NCBI RefSeq assembly: GCF_032854445.1
Contig: NC_088300.1
Coordinates: 47,280,984 to 47,344,983, forward strand
Direction of reading: 5' to 3'
DNA length: 64,000 nucleotides
Source of the DNA: Liolophura sinensis
Lineage: Eukaryota; Mollusca; Polyplacophora; Chitonida; Chitonidae
Positions 42,901-54,900 of the stretch are shown piece after piece. Positions within the stretch are counted from its first letter, which is position 1. The number at the start of each line of letters is the position of its first letter. The position numbers and the translations under genes are program-made. The notes beneath the pieces are model-generated. The model worked only from the letters and a program-made list of their open reading frames with translations. It did not search any database and was not told the origin of the DNA.

Positions 42901-45799
42901 TATCTAATATATATTTTACTTTATTAGAAATGATGAGCAATATTTGAGGAATGGCGGCTAATACAAAATTGCTGAATGTAGACTGATCTTGCACGAGTGT
43001 TTATAGGCTCACAGCCTTACAAGGTACAATAAACTCCGAGCGCCGTCTTCATAACGCTGGGAAAGTTATTGGTTGAAAGCTTCGTTAAGTTTACCTTAAA
43101 AACTTTCGGGTTATATTAGAATGCAGACCTAGTTTTTCGTTCCTTGAAACGGCAGAATAAATCTTCTTCATGGAGTAATACTGACAACGATATATTTAAT
43201 AACCAGTGAGTTAAGTTGCAGAATAACATTACTTTTGAGCTAATACATGGATTGGATGGTGCTTTTTAAGCCATTTCTTAAGAGTCACATTCACATTCGA
43301 TGTATGAACAGTTGCAGGACAAAGTGCAGCTGAGATACAATATTTCCTATTAACGACAAATTAACGTTGTACATTATTTGGATACTGTTTAACTTACGCA
43401 ACCTAGAGCGTATTCCTCCTTGCAAGACTCCAAATTTCTTACAAAATGTACTTTCTTAATTGTCATTTGATTTGTGTTGAGAGTTGTTTTGCACATTCGT
43501 CTCAGGTACTCATTGACCCGTAACGCCCTTTATAGTTGACAGTTGGCATATGATTTATGCCTATTATGATGGCTACATTTACATCATGGAGCAACGACAT
43601 GTATATCACCAATCATTTCTAAATACAAACAGAAGTGTAGAATGGCATTTTGAAGATGAGTTGGATAACATAACATATATATCACAACTTCTAATTATTT
43701 CTTCTTCTAATTACTGAGCGACATTTCGGTATAGGCTCTAATACCGTTATAGGTACTAAGTCCGTTATCAAGCATGGTAATAATGGTATGGTTGATAACG
43801 CCGTTGATTATGCTTGATAACTGTATTAGTACATATAGACCCAATCGTCGCTCATTGAATGAATGGAGTTGTGATCCATGTACATGTATTTGCTACGTTA
43901 CCGGTGTAGAAATGCCTTAGTGGTTTGTATTCCCAGAATTGGAACTGACCCATGTCTTATGTACACTGACTACAACCATGCAATTATACTGACTGGATAC
44001 ACCGTTTACACGTTCTCCCCAGGGGTTAGTGCTTCGAGTATCTCTCACGGTGGGGATTCTGCAAGTGTCAGGAGATAAGAGAGACGTGGCCAGTGGTGAA
44101 AACCAGTACGTTTGTATATATACAAATCTGTCAGAGGGGTCAGAAATGTTATTATCTAACTTTAGAAGGGTGTGAACAGTGTCAAGCCGTACAGAGCAAT
44201 CCGGTCACCGGGAATGGAAGATACACTTATACCTACACTGTAAAAAGTAAGGTTCGAGTCAGCAAAAAGTTAGTGGATTTGGACTGCAATAATGTGGCGT
44301 TCGCTGATCGTTTTCATCGCTTACTGAAGTCAGTTTTAAGGTTTGATAGGTCATATTTCAGGAGGCTGTATTTCACTTGTTATACGTGCGTGTGACAAAC
44401 GTCATTGGACTGCAATAATGTGGCGTTCGCTGATCGTTTTCATCGCTTACTGAAGTCAGTTTTAAGGTTTGATAGGTCATATTTCAGGAGGCTGTATTTC
44501 ACTTGTTATACGTGCGTGTGACCATCGTCAACCATGACCCTGTTCTGATTTTACTCTCTTTGTAATATATATATATAAGGACATCAGTTTTGAGAGGTAC
44601 ATGTAGGATTGTTCCAATACATTTTGGAGAAATAGACAACAAAGAATCCGGTACGAGAAAATAGGTACGTAAGGACCTCTGAAAGCAGATAAAGCATTCT
44701 TCCCACGTCACTTAGGCCACGTCGGATTTTACCATTTTCAGTATAACCACCGTTAAAACAGTTGGCCAAGTTCTTCAATATTTGTTCAGTCGTATTTAAA
44801 GCACAACATTCTAAAATGAACTTTGGTCCATTCGGTTTACGAACTGGATGTTTAAATAACTTTTTAGCGTGTATACCATAACCATGTATGCCTATATACT
44901 TCTGCTTATCTGAATTTCTTCAGAACGTTAGATCTCACAGACGACCCAGCTGCTTGAGACTGACATTTAGAAAGAGCATCTGTTTTACTGATAAACACCA
45001 GTGAAATGTCGTGAGTGAAACCCAAGTGCGCATGCGTGCGTGGGTCTAACCTACTTTTCAGACAAACACGCTGATGTCAGCAACATATGCCCACACACGC
45101 TTATAGTGGTTTCAGATTGTGGTGGTGATTCTATTGCATAATAAGCATTTATCTATTTATGTATTTATTTTTTTTACAGTAATACCAATGGGAACATGTC
45201 CTATTTACACGCTTCGTAAAGCCGTTTTTGTCACAGGATTCACACACCACAAAATTTATTTCCATTGCCACTTGTTCATTGCAGCAGATTTGTTTTCTGT
45301 ATTTATATCCACATACTTTACCGGTTTATAGTTTAAGATAATAAACTGTACAAATTTAAGATTTTTGTTTTGAAACAAACAGAATAAAAGTTTGCATGAT
45401 GCATTTTTATATGATTCGCTCGGTTTTCACTATTTGTTTGTCTTGTTACACGCATCAATAAAAAGATGGTATTCAGAATTTCTGTTTATGTAAAAGGCTC
45501 TTGCTTTCCCTACAAGCCATTGACCAGTGAGACCACAATCTCGAATGCAGTTTGGCTGCAGCCTTAAATCAGAAGGTATAGAGGAAGAGCGGTGGTTTAC
45601 ACCGGCCACCCATGCAGGTATGAACTTGATCGCTGTCATTAAACTTAGGGTTTTTTTAATGTGCCGAATAAAATGTATAGGCCAAAATACTTAAATAAAG
45701 GTAAAGCAAATTAAATTAAATATACTGCGTAATAATTCTAGTGAAAGTAATTTATTCCTTTATTTATGTATGTATGTATGTATGTATGTATGTATGTAT

Positions 45800-45835
<36 letters not shown>

Positions 45836-46279
45836 TGGTTAAAACGCTGTATAATGATATATATTCGACACTGACCAGGTTTACTGTTAAGGAATACACG
45901 CCAAAAAACAAATTTGTTTAAGGTCAAGATTAGCGAGATATTGGATATTCAAATAACTTGGAACAAGGAAACAAAATCTGGTGAAATATTAATTGAAATA
46001 AATGTTTGAATTATTTGAAAGGATGTGAGGTACCCGGTATTAAAATACCAGAAACTCAAGCAATTTATTCAGAAAGAATGTAAATTTCTGAACATTTCCA
46101 ATTAGGGATTCCATACAAGAGAGGTAAGTTTTCCCTCTTCCTCCTCTTCTTTCTGACTTTTAGTTTCTCACCTTTTTGACGGAAAGCTGCATTCGGAAAT
46201 CCTGGCCCCCTTGTAACCGGAAACCCCAAGGCTCCATCATGTGACTCCTCTGAATTTGGACCACTACAGGTGACGCCAT
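36910..46279 (-). CDS. Short PDZ-domain protein of Zasp/PDLIM (Alp-Enigma) type, 108 residues
   Basis: Exons, in gene order: 46279-46172 (ATG, 36 codons), 40301-40153 and 36979-36910 (TAA). Junction phases 0 and 2 match and all sites are GT/AG. Residues 5-86 form one PDZ domain: the ligand loop is PWGF (17-20) in EPWGFRLQGGQDFRMQLSV, as in Zasp/LDB3 and PDLIM proteins, followed by VAPGSPADGRVGAGDIILGI and the helix THMQAHQLIKSAGQLLQLTL. In relatives this domain binds alpha-actinin at Z-discs and stress fibres. The last exon gives a short basic tail ending GPVKFSPWKH. No LIM domain or Zasp-like motif was found downstream, so this is a PDZ-only gene or a short isoform whose longer exons I did not detect. 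Confidence 0.82.
39038..39290 (+). repeat. Full-length tRNA-derived SINE
   Basis: The tRNA-like head (AGGCCTAGTGGTTAACGTAC, then GTTGTGAGTTCAAGTCC as B box) continues through CTCTCTGGTTGTACGTGGGA and CGTGGGTTTCCCCTGGGTTC to CGACGTAAAACTCCAATCAA. Same family as 48912-49157. Confidence 0.88.
39527..39803. mobile_element. Fold-back (MITE-like) element
   Basis: The left half (AAAGGCGCCCAAACG; AGGAGGGCTTCATTTACCAT; TTAGGAACTCTAACGTCAC) is an imperfect reverse complement of the right half (CAGAGTTCCTAGATTCC; AGTATGGCTCATAAAGCCCA; AATGCCTTTCA). No ORF. Confidence 0.55.
44279..44522 (+). repeat. Tandem duplication, period 126 bp
   Basis: TTGGACTGCAATAATGTGGC starts at 44279 and again at 44405; the copies stay identical for about 117 bases up to CGTGCGTGTGAC and then diverge. 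Confidence 0.97.
45764..45836 (+). repeat. (TATG)n(TTAT)n microsatellite
   Basis: About eight TATG units followed by about nine TTAT units. Confidence 0.95.
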
Positions 46280-47339
46280 TTTACCTGACCAACCAAGTAT
46301 ATTTTTCTTCAAATGAAAAAGTATCACAAAAGTTTTCTCAAGGAAAACTCCACACAATGAATAAGTGAATCAAGTATATCCAACTTCTTGTCTGAGATGT
46401 GATCCAAACTGAAGACAGTCTTTTGGGAAACGAAAACTCTGCTCTATATACAACCAACTGCTAGGCGAGGATTCAGGACAGAAGTTTCTCGCAAACCCAA
46501 GAAGGGGTAGGCCTAGCTAATGTGGGTACTAACTGCCTGACTGGTGCTAGATGCAGCGCTATGAGATAATCACTGTATGTGCTTCCACTGATCCAGTGGT
46601 ACCGCTGAAAAGATGGGGGACTACACTGGGATAGGAACGCACTATTAATACGCACCTTCCAAAGATAGATTTGGCCACGACTTTCGGCAACAGGCATCAT
46701 GGGGCTATTTTGGGAGCGGCTTACGCCTTATCTACGTCAGCGACCAGTTATTCTTCCAATGGAGAGCGAGGGTCATAGGCATCGATAGGGCAGGGCATGT
46801 TAAACAAGTCATGTAAGAAGTAAGATTGGGAGAAAACGGTGAGCGGTGTCAGCGCGAATTCCATCTCTCACCCTCACTTCACATGCACAATCATACTGCT
46901 AGATTCTAGCCAGGAGTATGCGCTGTGGAAAAGAACTGGGATGTTTTGATAACGCCTTGAATGATGCGTTTGTAAACGCTCGAATAGAAAACAGTAACGT
47001 CTGGCACCAACTTGTGTACACCCATCGTCTCAGATTAACCGTGTTGATGATTACGCTGAGGCTTGCTGTGATAGACACACTATAGCTACTGTCTCCTCTG
47101 TATTAAACGGAGAGATCGAACCCGGTTTGGGCCGATTTTATTAATTTTTCCTTTTCATCTAAATTATATGCACTGCTTGAACACTTACATACATAGTTTC
47201 CGTAGCAGTGTAAACCCGTGTATTTCCTTTGAAACTTGAATCATCTGAAAATGGGCTCAAAACGGTTTACTGATTTACCACTTCTTTTGTAATGCTTGAC
47301 ATATAATAGTTAATTTGGGTGTAAAGAATTGAACACTAA

Positions 47340-47576
47340 AGCAAGACCAAATCCACTGTGGGCGCAGAGAGAGCTTTTGCCTTCCATTTAGTGAAGGATA
47401 TAGACTCTGAAGACGAGACATATCCCAGTCTCTCGCATGAAGCCATCATTATTCCCCCGCTCCCAGAGTTCTCGGGGGCCGTGGGGGCAATTAGAGTCGA
47501 CGGAGCACGTGGGGATATTTATGAGGTATTACATGAAATTCGTAGACGATCTCTTGCACTCTTCTAATTTGCTATA
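47340..47576 (+). other. Uncharacterised open reading stretch
   Basis: Open from a TAA at 47337 to TAA at 47565, without an early ATG. It encodes an acidic then proline-rich sequence (DIDSEDETYPSLSHEAIIIP, PLPEFSGAVGAIRVDGARGD) of more protein-like composition than nearby ORFs. A possible donor GAG|GTATTA lies near 47526, but no good acceptor precedes it. It may be an orphan exon or a decayed fragment; no family recognised. Confidence 0.2.
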
Positions 47577-47589
47577 CATTTGTACGTCA

Positions 47590-47725
47590 CATGTGGAAAT
47601 GTTTGTCGGTGAATAATTGGCCAAAGGTAGGTGGTTTAAGTTGGTTCCCTCCACATATTAACTTGACCACCGACGTCAAAGTAAAAAAAAGTTGAGTACG
47701 GTGTTAAACCCTAACGAAATAGGAA
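47590..47725 (+). repeat. SINE 3' fragment (variant)
   Basis: Ends GTTGAGTACGGTGTTAAACC after GACCACCGACGTCAAAGTAA, in the pattern of the SINE tail family, followed by AAATGAAAT. Confidence 0.55.
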
Positions 47726-48911
47726 ATGAAATAAGCAAATATTAACACCTATCATGTACCTATCATAGTGATCATCGACTGAAGTTCTACTTACCCTCGC
47801 CAACTTTGTTGTATGAAGTATATGCACTAGATCTACGATCAACAGTATTATTCAGTACTAAAATGCGTGCACTGTATACTGACAAATGAATGAAGTCACG
47901 TAACTTCTCTGCACGTGATCAAAGAGCAACACTCAAAACACCAGACCCCACCCCTCACACCGCCGTAAGTTCTTGGGGTCACATTTGGGGCCACACGGAA
48001 GATTATCAACTATAACGTCCCTGATTATCTGCACTACAATTAGCCTTACGATCATCACTGGTAACGAGACAGCTGACAAAGCATAACAATTATCATGAGA
48101 AACAATGTATTATAATGATCGTTCCTGGTTGTTTGATCGGATTTTATTACGACTTAATCTACGACAATAGGCCTGTGACAAGTTTATCTCGAAAAACAAT
48201 GCGCCGTCACAATAAAGTATAAAAATAAACCCACAGCCATCAGGAGTTACATAACCGATATTGTGATGGTTGTTAGAAGACTTGGCAAAATTGTCAGGTA
48301 CAGAGATTGACTTAAAGCTTTATGCCGGAACTGAAATCCAGTCGCTATAGCTACCGGTGTCGACAACAGTAACTTTTAATCTCCTTGTCTGAAAGTCAAA
48401 CATACGAGGGGGAACAGTCTAAAATGTGATACCTACGTCGATAAAAGTCTGCTTAAATTCTGATCGATTGGAGTCCGATATTTTCAGGTAACATTACAAA
48501 AAAAAAAAAACGCTGTTGGTGTCTTGTACATACACGTGGCCGCTGACCAGATAATGCCCGTTATTATAGCATAAAGATAACCAAAACATACTGATTTCAA
48601 AATCGCTGCGCTCGAGTCTAGTGGTGTATAAGCATTAAGGTCAAAGGTTCGAGGCCAGCTACAGATGGCTAGGCTGTGCGTATTTTTTGTTGGTGTGTGT
48701 GTGTGTGTTTTTTCTGTCAAATATTGATTTCTTGTGAACTTGCTGCTCCGTGTCCAAAATGTATATCACGCAGAAATAATAATCCTTCTTTGCCACATGT
48801 AACAGTCATTCACGACAAAGGAGCTTGTTCTCGAGGATGGTTTGTCCTCACAGAGCATGCGCCAAATGCTCATTCAGTCATTCCCGGATATGACACAGTA
48901 TATATTTTATT

Positions 48912-49157
48912 TGTTTATTTATTTGATTGGTGTTTTACGCCATACTTAAGAATATTTCATTTATACGACGGCGGTCAGCATTGTGGTTGGAGAAAACCGG
49001 TCAGAGCCCGGGGGAAACACACGACCGTCCGCAGGTTGCTGAAGACCTTCCTGCATACGGCCGGAGAGAAAGTTAGCACGAGCTGGACTTGAACTCACAG
49101 CGACCGCAATGATGGGAGGCTCCTGAGTCATTACGCGCTAACCGAGCCACGGAGGCC
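48912..49157 (-). repeat. Full-length tRNA-derived SINE, reverse orientation
   Basis: In reverse complement the head GGCCTCCGTGGCTCGGTTAG and B box GCTGTGAGTTCAAGTCC are intact, followed by TCTCTCCGGCCGTATGCAGG, CCGGTTTTCTCC and GCCGTCGTATAAATGAAATA, with a poor-quality (AAAT)n tail. Confidence 0.92.
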
Positions 49158-51659
49158 GCCGACACAGCATATATGCGTTACATCTCAACTTCAAAAAGTG
49201 ATACATTGACTGATATAAGGATAGATGGATTATATATGATAGACAACTAAACTTGATACAGAGTAGATGAATATATAAACGGCGACCGACTTAACGTGCA
49301 TGTTTGCGATATAAAAACGAGATTTACATGGGGTTATATATATTCTGCCTTATAGATATTCAGGAAAAATACAATGGTAACGATTGAAAGTTTATGCCGT
49401 GTAGGAATCCTGAAAATCAATGCCCTCTTTTTTCAGGTGTTCGTTGTTTGCAAGTAGGAACTACATTAAGAGATATTATAGACACTGTGGCCATTCATTC
49501 GTGCTAATATTATGGCTTGACGATCCCCAGTACTGATCTCTCATTGCACGTTCAAATTTATTGGCTCAACTACTGCATTATCCACCCACTCCACCGGTAC
49601 CGGTGCCCCATGACTGTTTCTTGTCAGCCTGTCTCTTAACCTCGTTCATCTCTATCAATCGGTTAGTGGAGAAACTGTATAATAGCTTGTAACTGCTCGA
49701 TGATTGATCCGTTACTAATTATACGTTGTCACCATTGTGCAGGGGTGGGAGAAAAATGGTGATGGGGACAATGGTTACTGGGCGCTCGAGACGCAGGTAA
49801 AAATGCCGTTAACTGTTATACTTCAACACCTGGCAGCCTCAAGTACAAGGCATGGTCATTTGTTATTCTCCTTCACTGACTGGGATCTATGTACATACTT
49901 ATATATATGCAATGTGGTCAGAAAGGCTGGATGTTTTTTCGAAGTGTTTATCTAGTGAGCGAGTATTCTATTCAAACCCCAGAACACAAAAATAACCAAG
50001 ATTTCGATGACAGCCTCTGAGGTACCTATTCTTACAACAATAAACAACATTTTTGACTTAAGATAACAACCAGGTTTGTGTCCTGAAAATTTGGACGATT
50101 CTCGAATGATCCTTAATCTGATTTTTGTTGCGTCGTTAAACACAGCTGTTTTCAATTAACCTGCTTGAAAAAGTGTGCAACTATAAGATTCACAGAGCAT
50201 TGTCTTAATTAAGAGGTGGTAGTTTTTTTTTATTTTAGACTTATCTCTCTCAGCATAGAGTGTTAGATATGTCATATTAACTTAATCAATCACTTAAGTA
50301 AAACAAACAATCATTTTATCATTGTCATTTTATAAATAATTTGTTACTTGAACTCTGACTTGACCTCCCTTGAAAATGTTTATACTACTCTTCCAGGATG
50401 ATAAATATCTAGTCACGTGACGAATATATTTATATAGACAGTGGCACTCGTGTTCAGTGTGGACAAATATCCATAATTGTCTCTTTTCAAAGCGCATTTA
50501 TGTAAGTAACGTCTATCGATTGCGTGACCAATTAAATACCTCTGAAGTAGTTACATCGCTGATGATGCTGGGAAGTAATTTACCTATTGAACCAATAAAT
50601 CAGGCTCAGCACAATGCTAGTTTGTATTTGTTATTGTAATGTACACAGCAGCCTTATTATTGACTGTAAATGGTCGATTAACTGTTTGCACGATCGACAG
50701 ATTGCTTGTATTGGCGAAAAAGCGAGTTGTAGGAACGGTTTCAGTGCTGTACCAATATAGTTTTATTTATGTGGTAGTTTTATAGTGTTGTCTGTATTAG
50801 CAAAGCACAACAGCTATCAGGCTCTTGAGTTATATAGAAATCCCATATATACGCCGTATGTCTATATCTCTTATAAGGTAAATGCAGTTAATTAGGATTA
50901 GCACTAATATCATTTCGTGGGTATTTGTCAGCCATGCATCCCTTCTATCTGAATCACCCACAAAGGCACCACAATTTGCAAAGCCTCTCTTTGATTTGCT
51001 ACACATTTTCGTTATAGGCGTTTTTTTTTCACCTATAATATATATTCTCTTTACCACAAAAGGCTTACGATTCTTCAACATGTGACACCATTTCAGTCAA
51101 ATTTGCCATCTGCTGTCACGAAACTCGGGCAATTGTGACTTAATTTCCAGTAACTGAAATTTACACCTACAGACTGTGAATTCGTTTTCCTCCGGCTAAA
51201 CATATAGTTATGACCTTGACAAAACATGGCTGACGTGTTAATTTTATTAACACTAAAATTGAAGGTAAATGTTACACGGTATATTAAAGCGTTGGGGGAA
51301 TAGGTTAGTTTGCCCTTCAGAACGTGACCTTCACATGCACAGTACAATATATATAGATATTTGATTCTTTTGTCCATCGCAGAAACCCAGCGACAAGTCG
51401 CACGACAAGGATATGCGTCAAGGCATTATGCAGAGCAGTAAAGATCACATAATTAAAAGCATTCGGAGATATTGGAATTAGTTTAAAGCATGTTCTGTTT
51501 TTTTTATATCATGTCGTGCATGAGATTATTGATCAAAACAAATGCAGAATGATGTTGTGCGCATGATATTTTCATTAAATGTCATGAATAGGGAAACGTC
51601 TTTCGATGCATATCGGTTCAGTTTATATACGATGTTATAATCCGTCAATGGGTTAAATC

Positions 51660-51905
51660 AAGCACCACCCAGGACTTCATGCTCCCAGAAAAGCTCTTGC
51701 GATCTCTTTCAGGATCATCTCATGAGGTATCTAACTTTCACTCCGGTTCTTTTATATTCCTCCAAAAATCACGTGACGAACTGATCAGCACCACCCGTGA
51801 ATTCATGCCCCAAGATAGTTCTTTGGGTCACTTTGAGGGTCACCTGATGAGGTATCTAGCTTTTACTCCTGTCCTTTTATACAATCACGTGATGAAATCA
51901 ACCAA
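51660..51905 (-). repeat. Two decayed copies of the sulfatase last-exon end, after the stop codon
   Basis: Reading on the minus strand, AGCTAGATACCTCATCAGGT..CCTCAAAGTGACCC (about 51860-51790) and GTTAGATACCTCATGAGATG (about 51735-51680) repeat the exon's GCCAGATACCCTCCGGACGA..CCTCAAAGTGACCC. Each copy is about 115-125 bases, ends in GGTGGTGCTGAT or GGTGGTGCTTGAT like the genuine GGTTGGTGCTGAT, and is separated by TCACGTGAT spacers. Both have lost the frame. Confidence 0.85.
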
Positions 51906-54900
51906 TCAGCACCAACCGGGACTCCAAGCTCCCCCAAAGTTCTTGGGGTCACTTTGAGGATCGTCCGGAGGGTATCTGGCTTTCACACCTGTCTTCTTAT
52001 ACTCCTCCAGCCTCGCTATCATTTGCCCAAGAATCGCAGTTTCTGTGGGAGCAAGGTCATAACGCTCCTCAGGGTCATCTGGCAACATATAAAAACAACA
52101 TAACTGGCTAAATGTTATGACATACGTATCTCATCAGCCATCAGGCAGTTTATTTCAAAATGAGAAACAGTTTCAAGTATGAACGTCTGGGGCATGGAAA
52201 GAGATGAAAAGAGTGGCGACTCCTTCGTGTTAGCACTTGGTGGCAAGTGTAGGCGAAACTATATGCACAAGTGAGATATCGAAGTTCAAAATCAGCCAAA
52301 GCGCATACACTGAGATAATCGAAATATTTTAACTAATCAGGGGCCAGTTATTTCTATAACCCGATGACGGTGTTGTTTCCGCTTACGTCACCAGGAGCCT
52401 ATCTTGCCTTTTAGCCATTCGTGTCCACGAGTAACGCTACATCGTGTTTCCAGGTTTGGGCACCCCATGGCCACGTAAGAATTTCTAATTAAAAGTTAAT
52501 TTATAAGATGACCAAGAACGTCAGAAAAAATGACTCAAACCATTTAGGCCTGTTTCCACCCATCTTCCTAAATATATTATTTGTTATCTTTTCTTGTAAT
52601 GAACGCTTTGGGCCGTGCTTAATACACAACTAGACTCACAGTAAGTATGGTCATAAACCTGACCTAGACTGGAGTAGCTATAGCTACACAAATGTCATAG
52701 GATCGATAATGTGAGTGACCAGTTGGTTCAGGTAGCCATGGCTACACAAATGTCATAGGATCGATAATGTGGGTGACCAGCTGGTTCAGGTAGCTATAGC
52801 TACACAAATGTCATAGGATCGATAATGTGGGTGACCAGTTGGCTATAACCCTGCCTCTAATACTGTAGAGCCGATAAAGTTGGTGATCAGTTGGTTCAGG
52901 CAGCTATAGCCCTACCTCTAATATTATAGAGCCCATACTGTGGGTGATCAGTTGGTTCAGGTAGCTATAGCCCTACGTCTAATATTATAGAGCCGATACT
53001 GTTGGCGATCAGTTGGTTCAGGCAGCTATAGCCCTACCTCTAATATTATAGAGCCCATGCTGTGGGTGATCAGTTGGTTCAGGTAGCTATAGCCCTACGT
53101 CTAATATTATAGAGCCGATACTGTTGGCGATCAGTTGGTTCAGGCAGCTATAGCCCTGCCTCTAATATTATAGAGCTGTTGGTGATCAGTTGGTTCATGT
53201 AGATACATAGCCCTACGTCTAATATTATAGACCCGATTCTGTGGGCGATCAGTTCGTTCAGGTAGCTATAGCGCTACCTCTAATATTATAGAGCCGATAT
53301 TGTAGCTGATCAGTTGGTTCAGGTAGCTATAGCCCTATCTCCAATATTGTAGAGCCGCTACTGTTGGTGATAGTTGGTTCAGACAGTCTCTCGGGTAGAT
53401 ATAATCCTACCTCTAATGTTATGGTAACTTTAGCCCTACCTCTAATATTATAGAGCCCATACCGTTGGTGATAAAGTTGGTTCAGGTAACTATAGCCCTA
53501 CGTCTAATATTATAGAGCCGATACTGTGGGTGATCAGTTGGTTCAGGTAGCTATAACCGTGCCTCTAATATTATAGAGTCCATACTGTGGCTGATCAGTT
53601 AGTTCACGTAGCTATAGCCCTGCCTCTAATATTATAGAGTCGATACTGTGGCTGATCAGTTAGTTCAGGTAGCTGTGGCTCTACCTAGAGCCGATATTGT
53701 AGCTGATCATTTGTTTCAGGTAGCTATAGCCCTACCTTTAATATTATAGAGTCGATACTGTGGTTGATCAGTTGGTTCAGGTAGCTCCTCGGGTAGGGGG
53801 ATGCTCCGTGTGTCCTCTCCCGGAAGGGGATACCAGTCGTTGTATTTGCCAGCTTGTCCTTCTATCAGCTTGTAATCGTCTTGTCTGAAAACCAGATTTG
53901 GTCTGCTTTGTTAATCGGATTTGCATTTGCATTTAACGCCTTCCACCTTTCTTACCCAAGGTACCTTTCCTGCGATAACTTTTTGTGAGCAATCTGGCAA
54001 CGAAGGTAGAGATCGATATCAATGAAAACAAAAAGCTTATAGGATTGTGCTCTCAATGGTTTTTTTATTTGTCAACAAAATCTAGAGCACACATCGTTTT
54101 GAATAATATGAACTGGAAAAAAAACAACTGCCAATCGCAATGCAAATTTACCTTGTATTCTCAGTATCTTTGTCATCTGTAACTTCTTCAACGTAAAAAT
54201 TCTCTTATTCACAATAAAGACGATTTAACTTTGCACCTGACTACAATAGGGGAATCCAGTTCGAAGGCTTATCTTGTTGAAGACAAAAACAGTCCCATAT
54301 GTGACCTGGCAAAAATGCTAGGCAACTTTTGTCGACATTAATTTACCGATCACCTGTCTCTGGAGGCAAAAATGACACCACTTACCTGCAGGAATTTCTT
54401 AACGTCATACACGCTCACAGCCTCGTTTTTTTCCCTTCGTTGTCTGCTCTAAATAGCTTTTTGTGAAACTTCAGAGGCCCATGTTATAGTAAATGTAATA
54501 AAAATAGTTGCCTAACATTTCTGACAGGTCACATGGCACATTATAACTTTTTCACCTTCAGCGATAAAAGACTTCGAACTCGAAACTCCCCTATTGTGCT
54601 CAGATGATGTTTCGGCAATCATATCATAAAGACTACAGGGCATCCACACAATATTCATCCCTGACTCTGATCCGTTACTGACCTGAGAGCGGCATTTTTA
54701 TATATGTCATCGATGTTGTATAGGAACTCTGTCCTCGGTGGAGGTTCACCCTCACTGAGCATGCGCCAAACGCTCATACCGTCAATGCCCGGATCTGACA
54801 ACACAAAGGTCATAGAGGATTGGCTGTTTCATTTATTGAAAATGGTTCACACACTTACAGCCATTTACACCAAACCAAACAATTTGTCGCAGAATTTAAC

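Larger units (their letters stand above)
40302..46171 (-). other. PDZ gene intron 1 (5.9 kb)
   Basis: No internal exon was found. It contains a 126-bp tandem duplication (44279-44522), a small inverted repeat around 43761-43820 (TTATCAAGCAT / ATGCTTGATAA), a SINE-like segment near 45480-45640 and a TATG/TTAT microsatellite. Confidence 0.55.
46300..51650. other. Region upstream of the PDZ gene and downstream of the sulfatase
   Basis: No gene could be supported apart from the uncertain open stretch at 47340-47576. SINE copies lie at about 47590-47725 and 48912-49157. The sulfatase 3' end should fall in its right part; a minus-strand AATAAA (TTTATT at 51243-51248) is a distant candidate signal. 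The PDZ promoter should lie just above 46280 but no core element stands out. Confidence 0.5.

Noticed and set aside
48912-49157. A tRNA gene on the minus strand
   Set aside because: The A and B boxes belong to a SINE head; the body and tail match the other SINE copies and no proper cloverleaf is formed.
51679-51957. Plus-strand 92-codon ORF
   Set aside because: It is antisense to the last sulfatase exon and its decayed copies.
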